DNA from: an archaeon | GTDB lineage: Archaea; Thermoproteota; Nitrososphaeria; Nitrososphaerales; Gagatemarchaeaceae | DNA: 64,000 nucleotides | NCBI GenBank assembly: GCA_021848045.1 | Contig: JAJZNC010000060.1 | Span: 62,001-126,000, forward strand | Direction of reading: 5' to 3' | Shown: positions 14,371 through 22,644 of the stretch, in pieces | How the letters are laid out: each line of letters opens with the position of its first letter | How positions within the stretch are numbered: the first letter of the stretch is position 1 | Translations under genes and position numbers: made by a program | The notes under the pieces: generated by a model | Told to the model about the DNA's origin: nothing | Databases searched by the model: none | What the model saw: only the letters and a program-made list of their open reading frames with translations

Positions 14371-15431
14371 TGGGCTGGTTCCTCAAGGTCGTCGCCCTGC
14401 TTCTTGCTTTCGTCCTTGTGGGTGCGGGGACGTGGTCGCTCGCGCTCATCATCTTCGCAGCGCTCCTCCTCCCGCCGGTCTTCAGGCTGCTCCATAGGAG
14501 CAAGCAAGCGCCCCAGACGACCGGGAAGAAGGGCCGGCTCCCCGCCAGGTACCTGCTGGCAGGAACCCTCCTCGTGCTCGCTTTCGCGGGATACCTCGCC
14601 CACGGCAGCTTCTCCCCCCTGGCGTTCGGCACCCTCGGCCTTGTCGTGCTGCTCTGGGGAAGGCTCGCAGTGCTCGCGGTCAGCTCCAGCCTGAAGCCGG
14701 TCAACGAGTCGATCCTTCTGAGGTCGACGCGCCTCCAGGCGTCGTGGGCAGGGGTCGCCAGAGTGACGTCCATCACCCGCGACCTTGGAAGGGCCCTAGC
14801 CGGAGTGTCGGGGACAGTCATCCTTTCGCTCTCCGACGTCCCTGCGGTCTACGTGGTGGTGGAGAGGAAGGCGTGGAGCGAGAAGGCCGCGGAGGAGGAG
14901 GTTCTCTCGGCGTTGAGGGAGCTCACGTGGTCGCTGGCCCCGCGGGGGGCGTATCTCTTGCCCCTCGACTCCCAGCAGGCCTACGCTCTTTTCCAGCCCT
15001 CGTTCGAGGCCGCCAGGTTCGCCGAAGCAGACCTGACCCACACTCTCGCCTCGGGCTCGCACGACCTGATTTCGCTGCGGCAATCCGGGGGCTTCGCACG
15101 GGCCCTCGGCCTGTACAGGAGGACGGGCGGGGTGCACGATGGAAAGGTGAGGATCCCCCTCCCTGAGAGGGACCTCTCCCGTCAGCCTGTCTTCCTGGAG
15201 GTGTTCAAGGCCATCGGGGGCAGGCTGTCGTCGCCATCGCCAGACCAATACACGGCGTTCCTCAGCAGCCTCTATGCCACCAGCGGGGAGCCGGTGGGCA
15301 CGAGGGTCTTCGACGGCGGAACCGCCACCCAGTCAGGCATGATGCTCGTGAAGTCGCAGGGGAGCCCGCCGGTCGAGCTGAGCAAGGCCCAGCTCAGGGC
15401 CGTGGTAAGGATCTACGAGAAAGCGCGGTAG
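14370..15431 (+). CDS. Membrane-anchored protein, unknown
   Basis: 353 residues. Two N-terminal helices (LKVVALLLAFVLVGAGTWSL, then a hydrophobic continuation) and two more around 60-110 (LAGTLLVLAFAGYLAHG, FGTLGLVVLLWGRLAVLAV), followed by a soluble domain of about 240 residues ending RAVVRIYEKAR. No family is recognised. ATG overlaps the RecA-family stop (TGATG). Third gene of the operon; the topology suggests an anchor that brings the two ATPase-fold proteins to the membrane. Confidence 0.7.
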   Translation: MGWFLKVVALLLAFVLVGAGTWSLALIIFAALLLPPVFRLLHRSKQAPQTTGKKGRLPARYLLAGTLLVLAFAGYLAHGSFSPLAFGTLGLVVLLWGRLAVLAVSSSLKPVNESILLRSTRLQASWAGVARVTSITRDLGRALAGVSGTVILSLSDVPAVYVVVERKAWSEKAAEEEVLSALRELTWSLAPRGAYLLPLDSQQAYALFQPSFEAARFAEADLTHTLASGSHDLISLRQSGGFARALGLYRRTGGVHDGKVRIPLPERDLSRQPVFLEVFKAIGGRLSSPSPDQYTAFLSSLYATSGEPVGTRVFDGGTATQSGMMLVKSQGSPPVELSKAQLRAVVRIYEKAR

Positions 15432-15962
15432 AGGCAGAGGACGGGAGCCATCGGGGGCATCGCGGAGCTGACTGCGGTCGCGATGATCCTGCTGGTGGAG
15501 ACCACCGTGCACCATGGGAGCTAGACGCCGTCCTTCTCGGAGGAACCGCGGCCCCTCGGCCCTCGTTGGCGTCTTCGCCGCCCCGATCTCGCTCGCCATG
15601 GTCGGGCACGGAGCGGCCTGGATCGAGCACGCGGGGACTTGACGAATTGTGACCTCGAGGAGAAACAGATGGAGCGAAGCAGGGTCCGCCCCCACAACCT
15701 GACGCCGAGCTCTTCCGAGGGGTTAAGGTGATGGAGCGGGGCGTCGACCGAGGCGACTGCATGAAGGCGGCTGTCTTTGAAGAGCCGCACAGTCCGCAGT
15801 TCAAGGGGACGAAAAGAGAGCTCGAGATAAGCTCGTTCGAAGACCTCCTTGGCTAGGTGAAGCCGTTGCGTTGTGCAAGCCGCAGGAGAACCTGAAAGGA
15901 GCAATGGTTATTACCACTGCGCGCCATAAGTAGGACGAGAGGCAGAGATTAGACAGTTGCCA
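15432..15962. other. Intergenic stretch with gene debris
   Basis: About 530 bp after the three-gene operon. Apart from the short dehydrogenase-like remnant at 15761-15856, no protein or RNA gene is convincing on either strand. Confidence 0.4.
15761..15856 (+). pseudogene. N-terminal remnant of a zinc-type alcohol dehydrogenase
   Basis: A 31-codon frame starting MKAAVFEEPHSP, the typical opening of medium-chain (zinc) dehydrogenases, continuing with ELEISSFEDLLG and then a stop. The remaining 300 or so residues are absent. Too short to be functional as that enzyme. Confidence 0.35.
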
Positions 15963-16190
15963 ATGGCTTTCGTGCTCATAAACGCCGATCTAGGAGCAGA
16001 GGAGGAGCTTTTGAAGAGCCTGAGGGGGATAGAGTTCGTCAAGGACGTTTTTGTCGTGTACGGAGTGTACGACATCATCGCTAGGGTCGAGGCCGACACG
16101 ATGGAGAAGGTCAAGGAGACCATCACCTGGAAGATTCGCAGGCTCGACCGCGTCAGGAGCACCCTGACGATGATAGTCGTCGAAGGCTGA
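15963..16190 (+). CDS. Stand-alone Lrp/AsnC ligand-binding (RAM) domain protein
   Basis: About 75 residues forming a single RAM/ferredoxin-like fold: AFVLINADLGAEEELLKSL, the loop VYGVYDIIARVEAD and KIRRLDRVRSTLTMIVVE. It has no DNA-binding domain, so it is one of the archaeal stand-alone Lrp C-terminal proteins that sense small molecules (often amino acids) or modulate full-length Lrp proteins. ATG 15963 preferred; TTG 15957 is possible. Confidence 0.88.
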   Translation: MAFVLINADLGAEEELLKSLRGIEFVKDVFVVYGVYDIIARVEADTMEKVKETITWKIRRLDRVRSTLTMIVVEG

Positions 16191-16475
16191 ACCCGCCGCC
16201 GAAGCTTCCCGCGCAAATCTCGGTCTTTTCCGAGACGTGTGGTTGCCAGTCCAGCGGCGGGAGAGCTCTGACTGCTCGATAATCGAAAGAGCGCCCCCGT
16301 CGTCGCCTGTTCGTGTCCGGGAACTTCTGACCTCTGACTCGGCAGTGGACCAGGTGGTTGAGAAGGCCCTCAGGGGAAGACGGAAGCCGGGCGAAGAGAA
16401 AGTCTTGGCAGAACCCCTCGATCGGCTGGCCGCAGGCCAGGTGGCGGGTGGTTCGACGAAACTAGGATGGGAGCG

Positions 16476-17264
16476 TCACCCTGGCGAGCTGGCCGCGCCT
16501 ATCAGGTCGAAGTAGGTGTAGCCGACGAGAAGAGGATACGGCAAACCAGGCAGGGTGGCGGCTTTGCAACCGGCTTCCGTCAGGGTGCACGGGCCCGCCG
16601 CCGCCTGGAACGGGTACCCCACGCAGAGCGGCGTCATCGAAGCAGAATAGTCAGGCTGTCCGCTCCCCGCAACCAGAACCCCGTAGGCGCCGCAGGTCTC
16701 CGGCTGGCTCCCGAGCATGAAGTCGTCCAGCGTCCCCGTCAGGAAGCCGATCCAGTAGGTCCCGCTCGCCCCAGGCTTCGCCGTTATGGCATACGCCAGC
16801 ACCACCCCCTCGCTCTCGTTGGTCGGACCTCCAAGGGTGATGAGGGGTTGGCTCGGGGTGATAGTGAAGTTGGCCGAACCGTCGATGGAGCGCACCCCGA
16901 CAGAGAGTAGCTGCGTGACGTTCAGGGTCTCAGTGGCGTTCCCGTTGTAATAGAAGAGTCGGACGCAGAATATGGCCGGCGTTGCGGTCGTGACGTTCAC
17001 GGTCCCGAACCCCACCTCGCCAGCGGGCGGGCACTCTGCGACCAGGGCCGCCCCCGATAGTGGGGGGCCCGTCGACGCGGTGCTCGAGGACGAGGTGTTC
17101 GCGGCTTCCTGGCTGCTAATCCCGTTGGGAGACGGCGTGAGTTGAGACCCAGACGCGCTGCCGGCGGACGAGGCTAGAGATATCGCGCCGAATGAGGCGG
17201 CGACCACTATGACGGTGGCCGCAAAGACCACGGTCGCGGATCGGACCCCCTTCTGGACCTGCAT
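16476..17264 (-). CDS. Membrane-anchored extracellular protein, unknown
   Basis: 262 residues with an N-terminal hydrophobic anchor (TVVFAATVIVVAASFGAISL), a Ser/Thr/Pro-rich linker, and an extracellular domain with several N-glycosylation sequons (NVT, NAT, NFT, NES). Six cysteines occur, including CPPAG, a pair near LCVGYPF/PCTLTEAGC, suggesting disulphides. No enzymatic motif is recognised. The organisation resembles the other anchored Ser/Thr-linker proteins in this window (21783-22541, 28888-29328). Confidence 0.7.
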   Translation of the reverse strand: MQVQKGVRSATVVFAATVIVVAASFGAISLASSAGSASGSQLTPSPNGISSQEAANTSSSSTASTGPPLSGAALVAECPPAGEVGFGTVNVTTATPAIFCVRLFYYNGNATETLNVTQLLSVGVRSIDGSANFTITPSQPLITLGGPTNESEGVVLAYAITAKPGASGTYWIGFLTGTLDDFMLGSQPETCGAYGVLVAGSGQPDYSASMTPLCVGYPFQAAAGPCTLTEAGCKAATLPGLPYPLLVGYTYFDLIGAASSPG

Positions 17265-17304
17265 CCGGTGCTGCGCGCACGGGTCGAGCCTCTAATACTT
17301 TTGT

Positions 17305-17645
17305 CCGGCGGGTAATGTTCTCACAGGACAAGGCGAAGCCGCCGTAGCCTTGCTGTCGACGGCCTGGATCTCCCTGGCGCTCACCCTCGCCTCGGAGGCC
17401 ATCAGATGGCTGAGCCTCCTCGTCCCCCTGGACCGTGGGTTCCTTGCTCCTTGCGTAGGCGACCTTGCCCTCGCAAACCACGTTGTCGACGACGACGAGG
17501 CTGCCAGGATGCGAGAGCTTCAGCGCCCACCCCGAAGTAGCTTGGGTTGTTCGGCTTCTCGCCATCGATGAAGAAGAGGCGGAAGGAGCCGCTGAACCTG
17601 GGAAGCGACTCGAGCGCCTGCCCGACCCCACCTCCGCCCACTTTC
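17305..17645 (-). pseudogene. Frameshifted O-methyltransferase remnant
   Basis: Pieces of a class I SAM-dependent O-methyltransferase (caffeoyl-CoA type) lie in different minus-strand frames: LESLPRFSGSFRLFFIDGEK then PNNPSYFG in one, and GWALKLSHPGSLVVVDNVV in the next, followed by a terminal GGFALSCEN. These correspond in order to the acidic loop, the FDLVFID..KPNY motif and the C-terminus of the family. At least one frameshift and a missing N-terminus mean it is broken. Confidence 0.65.
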
Positions 17646-17755
17646 TGTGCGCCATCGACGGGCGACCAGTCGTCCCGAGGTAACGAGCGAGCGTCCCGCG
17701 CTCGGGACGTATATTAGCACCCGTCCCGCCAGCTCTCTCGAGGGACGTCCCAGGC

Positions 17756-18286
17756 GTGAACGTGTTCGTCATCGACTACGGGCAGGACGACCCTGCCAAG
17801 TGCACCGCGAAGAAGATGGCCCACATGGAGCTCGCGACCGAGGTGACGAGGAAGTTCCACGCCTCGAACACCACGCTCGTGCTCAACCCCTTCGCCGGCA
17901 CCCTGCTCACGCCCCTCGACGTGGGGGCCAAGTCTATCCTCGCGATCGACTGCTCGTGGAACCAGGCCCAGGAGGTCTTCTTCAGGAAGATCGGCGGGAA
18001 ACATCGGAGGCTCCCCGCGCTCCTGGCCGCGAACCCCACGAACTACGCCAGGCTGGGGATCCTCAGCTCGTTGGAGGCGGTGGCCGCCACGATGTTCATC
18101 CTGGGGGAGAAGGATCAGGGGATGTCCTTCCTCAACCTGTACAAGTGGGGCCCCACTTTCGAGACGCTCAACCACGACCCCCTCGAGGAGTACTCCGGGG
18201 CGCGCTCGGAGACTGAGGTGGAGGAGATAGAACAGAGCTTCTTCCCTCAGCTAGCGCGCCAAGCCGGGGGCAGGGCTACGAGCTGA
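17756..18286 (+). CDS. tsr3: rRNA aminocarboxypropyltransferase Tsr3
   Basis: Transfers the 3-amino-3-carboxypropyl group from S-adenosylmethionine to a hypermodified uridine/pseudouridine of small-subunit rRNA; acts with Nep1, which is also encoded in this window (49746-50429). 176 residues with the family motifs LNPFAGTLLTP, AIDCSWNQAQEVF and LPALLAANPTNYARLGILSS. The start at 17756 coincides with the conserved N-terminal strand NVFVIDYGQDDP. TATA-like ATATTAG lies about 45 bp upstream. Convergent with the next gene, overlapping by 11 bp. Confidence 0.92.
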   Translation: MNVFVIDYGQDDPAKCTAKKMAHMELATEVTRKFHASNTTLVLNPFAGTLLTPLDVGAKSILAIDCSWNQAQEVFFRKIGGKHRRLPALLAANPTNYARLGILSSLEAVAATMFILGEKDQGMSFLNLYKWGPTFETLNHDPLEEYSGARSETEVEEIEQSFFPQLARQAGGRATS

Positions 18287-18932
18287 GGTATGGGAGCTCG
18301 CGGACGTACTTCCCGTCGGCCGCGCAGCTCAGCATGAAGGCCGCCACGTCCGCGCGCGAGACCCTCGACCCGGCCCCCTTCTCCTGCCGCCCTGCGTGAT
18401 ACTTACCTGTAGGAGGGCCGTTGGTGAGGAGGCCGGCGCGGACTATGGTCCAGTCGAGGCCGCTGTCCCTAATCACCTGGGCTTTTGCGAGGGAGTCGTC
18501 ATAGATGTCCTTCCTGAACGTCTTGACCACCCAGCTTGTGAGTCGCTGCCCGAGGGTCGGCTTGTCTGCGGGGTCGGCCACCACGGCGCTGCTGAGGACC
18601 ACCAGCCTCCTCGCCCCTGCCTTCGCCATGGACGAGACGATGTTCCTCATGGCGGTGGCCTCTACGTCCCTCGGCGAGCCCTTCACGTGACCCAGCGCGC
18701 TCAGGACCGCCTCCGACCCTGCGACCGCCTTGTCGACGGCGGCCTGGTCGGCGACGTCGCCTTTCACCACGTCCACCCTTCCTGTGTACTCCCCGAGCCC
18801 GGCCGGGTCGCGGACGAGCACGGACACCGTGATCCCCCGGGCGAGCGCCTGCTCCACTATCTTCCTGCCCGTGGCCCCCGTCCCTCCGAAGACGGTCACT
18901 CGCTTGGGCGCGCCCGAAGAGGTCGTAGACAT
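18276..18932 (-). CDS. NAD(P)-binding atypical short-chain dehydrogenase (NmrA-like)
   Basis: 218 residues with a Rossmann fold: VTVFGGTGATGRKIVEQAL at the N-terminus (GxxGxxG), VDVVKGDVADQAAVDKAV, AVLSALGHVKGSPRDVEAT and RRLVVLSSAVVAD. It has the shape of NAD(P)H-binding NmrA/SDR-a5 proteins such as biliverdin reductase B relatives; the classical YxxxK motif is not evident. The substrate is unknown. ATG 18932. Confidence 0.85.
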   Translation of the reverse strand: MSTTSSGAPKRVTVFGGTGATGRKIVEQALARGITVSVLVRDPAGLGEYTGRVDVVKGDVADQAAVDKAVAGSEAVLSALGHVKGSPRDVEATAMRNIVSSMAKAGARRLVVLSSAVVADPADKPTLGQRLTSWVVKTFRKDIYDDSLAKAQVIRDSGLDWTIVRAGLLTNGPPTGKYHAGRQEKGAGSRVSRADVAAFMLSCAADGKYVRELPYLSS

Positions 18933-19328
18933 CGCGTGTACGATGCGGGCTTCGCTGATAACGATTGCGGTCGCCGAGCGGAGGGTGGTCGCCTCAGAAA
19001 GGCTTAACTGCGCTCCCGGAGGTCTTGGAGTCGACGCGAGCCGGTGGGTGGGCCACGGGGATCTCCTGGGGAAGTTCCTCCCTCGATGCAGGATGCACGA
19101 CGCCGAGAGGCGTAACCGGAGACGGTTGGCTACGGAACAGAAACGAGACCCGTCCCGTCAAATGCGATGAAGGAGCGATCCCGAGGTCGATGGGAACGAG
19201 ATGAAACGGCCGACCCGTGCAGAGCAAGGCCGAACGTGGTCTAAGACGCGCCTGCACCAGGCCAAGGTAGGCCGCTGAGCTGAATCCCGCCTAGAACAAA
19301 AGGAGGACTACGGCCGGCACGCGCCGCT
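18933..19328. other. Intergenic stretch, no gene seen
   Basis: About 400 bp between the NAD(P)-binding gene and the hairpins that follow the molybdopterin oxidoreductase gene. No convincing protein or RNA gene on either strand. Confidence 0.4.
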
Positions 19329-19407
19329 GTCCCCGGCAGGGGGGCGCAAGTCCCCCGCCGGGACTCTTGCAGACGCGAGGACGTTCGCGGGCAGTCTGAG
19401 CTGCCCG
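19329..19407 (-). terminator. Two strong hairpins downstream of the oxidoreductase gene
   Basis: Hairpin 1 (19329-19364) pairs GTCCC, GGC and a run of five G with CCCCC, GCC and GGGAC around a short loop. Hairpin 2 (19388-19407) is CGGGCAG/CTGCCCG with a 6-nt loop. They lie within 85 bp after the stop of the minus-strand gene 19414-21534. A role in 3'-end formation or mRNA protection is possible; archaea do not usually need hairpins to terminate, so this is tentative. Confidence 0.4.
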
Positions 19408-19413
19408 CCGGCT

Positions 19414-21534
19414 CTAAGCGGCTCCAAGGGGGCCAGCGTCCAGGGCGTTCCTGGCAGAGCCATCGCGCCTCGCCATCTCCTCCGGCGTCAGTGGCGTCTT
19501 GCGCAGCCTCTTCCCGATTATTTTCTCCAGCGACCGGACCGCCGCCGGCGGGACTCCTGTGGTCGGAGCCTCCCCGACGCCCTTCACCAGGCGTGGGCCG
19601 GACGCAGGCTCCTTGGCGAAGGCCACCGTCACATCAGGCATGAGGGAGGCGAGCATCAGCCCGGCGTCCGAGAGGGTCGCTGCAAGCTGCTGGCCGTCCT
19701 CGTTGTAGAGGACCGTCTCGTAGAGGACCTGGCCGATCCCCTGGGCGGTGCCGCCGACGATCTGCGCCTCGGCCATGCTCCGGTTCAGGATCCTACCTGC
19801 GTCGTAGTATGCGAAGCACTCCTCCGCCCTCGCCTGCCCGGTCTCCGCGTCGAGTGACATCTTCACGAGGTTCGCCCCGAACGAATTGGCCTGCTCGGTC
19901 ACTCTGTGGAAGACCGTCACGTCGAGCTCCTGCTTCAGCAACTCCTCCGGCGAAGCCCTGTCGCCCAGCCTCTCCCGCGCCTGCTCCTTCAGCTTCGCGG
20001 CCGCCTCGGTTAGTGCGGCGGTCGCGACTATGGAGGTCCGGCTCCCCCAGCTGCCGATCCCCTTGTCCAGCTGGTCGGTGTCGCCCGACTCCAACTCTAT
20101 TGCGCCCTCAGGGAGACCGAGCTCCTCGCTCAGGATGGTCTTTACGATGGCCGCGAAGTCCTGGCCGGTGTCGCTCCCCCCGAGCCACACCCGCACCCTG
20201 CCCCCACTGATCGCCACCCTGGCGGACTCGCCCGGCTGGGCGGAAGACATCAAGACGAAGGCGGAGAAGCCCACCGGCCCCTCTGCGCTCCTCCTGGCGT
20301 AGCCCAGCTCTGCTACCGCAGACCTCAGGAACGGCTCGAAGGCGTCGAGCTTCACCCCGAGGGGAGAGACTCGGGGCTGGGGGCTCGCGTTCCTCAGCCT
20401 CACTTCCACGGGGTCGAGCTTGAGCTCGTCCGCGAGCAGGTCCATCATCCTCTCGTGCAGGAACGCCGCCTCCGGCCTCCCGGCCCCGCGGTAGGGGCCC
20501 TGGGGAACTTTGTTGGTGTAGACCGCCGTGGCTGTCACGAAGGCCTTGTCGATGGCGTACGGACCGAGCGCCTGGGTGCCGATGAACCTGGGGGTGAAGG
20601 ATCCGATTCCGACGGAGAAAGCCCCGCAGTCTGTCAGGACGTCCGCCTTCATCCCCCGCACGCGGCCGCTCCTCTCCGCGTAGACCTTCACCTTCCCCCT
20701 GGCGCCCCTGCCCTGGTTGGTCGCCAGGAGGTGCTCAGTCCTCCCTTCGACCCACCTCACCGGCCGGCGAGTCTTCATCGCGGCGTAGCACGCGACAACG
20801 TACTCCGGGTAGATTGCGCTCTTGGAGCCGAAAGCGCCTCCGGTGTCCATCTCGATGACGCGCACGGCCTCCGGAGCAAGGCGAAGAGCGGCGCAGAGTC
20901 CGCCCTTCCATGTGTGGACAGACTGGGTGGACGCCCACACGGTCAGCTTCGAGCCATCGTAGCGGGCGACCAACCCCCGCGGCTCCATCGGGTCGGGCGA
21001 TATCCTCGCGTTGAAGAGAGTGTCCTCGAGGACGACCGGCGCGTCATCCGAGAAGTCTCGCCCAAGCTCGACGCTGTTCGCTACATTAGAGCTAGTGCCG
21101 GGGTGGATCGGCTCGAAGGCAAGGGCGTGCTCCGGGTCGACCAGCGGCCTCAGGCTTTCGTAGTCTACCTCGACCGCCTCCGCGAGGTCCTCTGCCTTGT
21201 ACGGGTCGTCGCCGAGTACGGCAGCGACAGGCTGGCCCACGTAGCTGACGTAGCTGCCAGCCAATACGGGATAGGGGGCGCTAGGCGGAGCGCCTCCCAT
21301 GGCCCCCTCGCCCGCGGCCGGGATCACGGCGGTTAGCTCCGAGGCATTGATGCCTCCCCTAACCTTCGTGACCAGAGCCCTTGCGAACGGGCTCCTCACA
21401 AGTTTGAGGTGGAGCATCCCATCTAGGCGCAGATCCCCCACGTACTCTCCGCGGCCGGCGACCAACTCGAGCGTGCCGTCCTTCGTTCTGGCACGCCCAG
21501 ATGAGTCCGAGGTATCGCGGCTCGTCTTGAGCAC
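19414..21534 (-). CDS. Xanthine dehydrogenase/CO dehydrogenase-type molybdopterin subunit
   Basis: 706 residues of the large (MoCo-binding) subunit of the xanthine oxidase family: N-terminal hammerhead domain (GEYVGDLRLDGMLHLKLVRS), GGAFGSKSAIYPEY, VPQGPYRGAGRPEA (the PYRGAGR loop of form II/xanthine-type enzymes, not the CoxL AYRCSFR loop), GSDTGQDFAAIVKTIL and the catalytic-glutamate motif VKGVGEAP near the end. The partner FAD and 2Fe-2S subunits are not adjacent, which is unusual. The natural substrate cannot be told. ATG 21534. Confidence 0.88.
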   Translation of the reverse strand: MLKTSRDTSDSSGRARTKDGTLELVAGRGEYVGDLRLDGMLHLKLVRSPFARALVTKVRGGINASELTAVIPAAGEGAMGGAPPSAPYPVLAGSYVSYVGQPVAAVLGDDPYKAEDLAEAVEVDYESLRPLVDPEHALAFEPIHPGTSSNVANSVELGRDFSDDAPVVLEDTLFNARISPDPMEPRGLVARYDGSKLTVWASTQSVHTWKGGLCAALRLAPEAVRVIEMDTGGAFGSKSAIYPEYVVACYAAMKTRRPVRWVEGRTEHLLATNQGRGARGKVKVYAERSGRVRGMKADVLTDCGAFSVGIGSFTPRFIGTQALGPYAIDKAFVTATAVYTNKVPQGPYRGAGRPEAAFLHERMMDLLADELKLDPVEVRLRNASPQPRVSPLGVKLDAFEPFLRSAVAELGYARRSAEGPVGFSAFVLMSSAQPGESARVAISGGRVRVWLGGSDTGQDFAAIVKTILSEELGLPEGAIELESGDTDQLDKGIGSWGSRTSIVATAALTEAAAKLKEQARERLGDRASPEELLKQELDVTVFHRVTEQANSFGANLVKMSLDAETGQARAEECFAYYDAGRILNRSMAEAQIVGGTAQGIGQVLYETVLYNEDGQQLAATLSDAGLMLASLMPDVTVAFAKEPASGPRLVKGVGEAPTTGVPPAAVRSLEKIIGKRLRKTPLTPEEMARRDGSARNALDAGPLGAA

Positions 21535-21782
21535 CCATCGAGCGTTCTCGCCCCGCGCTTAAGAACGTGAGGGAGCCGCGCAGCGACTGCGAAGAGTCCA
21601 TCCCGAGGCTCGAGCGCAGGGAACCCTGGAGAACGACAGCGCTTCGCCTCGTGCCTGGATTCACGCGTTGGTGGACGGGAATGCGGGCGCAGCCCCGCCG
21701 GGGCAGGACTGGCGGAAGATGGAATCGGCAGGTCGCCCCCGATGAGTCCGCCGTTGGTCCCGCGCTTGTCTTGGAGGAGGAC

Positions 21783-22541
21783 CTAGGACGCAGAGAGCGT
21801 TATCTGAGCCTCGGCCTGCTGGCCCACCACCAGGATGGTGTACTGGGTCCCGGACGCGACCCCGGAGCCAATCGGTCCGCTGTACTGGAGCGTCACCGCT
21901 TGGCCGGCCGGGAGCTGCAGCCCGGAACCTGAGAGGTTGCCGAGCATCCCCCTGGGGAAGGCTCCGGAGAAGTTGCCCGGGAACAGCCCGGAGAAGTTGC
22001 CCGAGAAGATCCTAGAGAAGTTCGCGGAGAACGTCCTGGAGAAGTTCGCCGACCTGAACGCGGAGGTGAAATTGGAGGACGCGTTGAAGCGCGGCAAAGA
22101 CAACGGGCTCAGGGTGCTGTTGCTCTGGACTACAAAGAAGTCCTCCTGAGCCAGGCATGCGGGAGGCGTGAACCGGCCGCTCGTCACGTTGCTCGGAAGA
22201 GTCTGGTTGAAGGCGAATGCGCTGCGCGATAGGTTTCCAAGGGCGCACCCGGTCCCCGGAGAGACGGTGATAGCGTCCAACGACACGGGCGCCGACCCCG
22301 TGTTCTGGACGGTGACCAGGAGCGAGCCGTTGGAGAGGTCGGCGTTGCTTATCTGGATGCTCTCGCTGGTGGTAGCGGACGACTGGGCCTGCAGAGAAGA
22401 CCCGGGGGGCTGGCTCTCCGTGGTCGTGCTCGCGTGCTGGCCCGCTGGCGCCAGGTAGACGTATCCGAACAACGCCGCCCCTCCGATGATCACGAGCACG
22501 CCGGCGACGACGGCGACCGCCGCCACCCCTCCTCTGGCCAC
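21783..22541 (-). CDS. Anchored extracellular protein with NFS sequon repeats
   Basis: 252 residues: N-terminal transmembrane anchor (VAAVAVVAGVLVIIGGAALF), Ser/Thr-rich linker, a beta domain (LLVTVQNTGSAPVSLDAITV), and then a striking run of 8-residue repeats with the pattern [SP][AG]NFS[RG]xF repeated four times (SANFSRTF, SANFSRIF, SGNFSGLF, PGNFSGAF) preceded by related NAS and NFT copies. Each repeat carries an N-glycosylation sequon. A closing beta segment follows (AGQAVTLQYSG). Probably an S-layer-associated or surface glycoprotein; function unknown. Confidence 0.7.
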   Translation of the reverse strand: MARGGVAAVAVVAGVLVIIGGAALFGYVYLAPAGQHASTTTESQPPGSSLQAQSSATTSESIQISNADLSNGSLLVTVQNTGSAPVSLDAITVSPGTGCALGNLSRSAFAFNQTLPSNVTSGRFTPPACLAQEDFFVVQSNSTLSPLSLPRFNASSNFTSAFRSANFSRTFSANFSRIFSGNFSGLFPGNFSGAFPRGMLGNLSGSGLQLPAGQAVTLQYSGPIGSGVASGTQYTILVVGQQAEAQITLSAS

Positions 22542-22644
22542 GTCCGCTTTTTTTGGCGCAATCGGATTTAAGTGGATTGGTTCAACTGTCTATTGGCCCC
22601 AGGGGTTACAGAATTAAGTAGCGACTCGGGGCGGCTCACGGCCA

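Noticed and set aside
15521-15904. Minus-strand frame after the three-gene operon
   Set aside because: Arg-rich, no start context, no family; typical high-GC antisense frame.
20455-21336. 293-codon plus-strand frame inside the molybdopterin oxidoreductase
   Set aside because: Antisense shadow of a clearly homologous gene.
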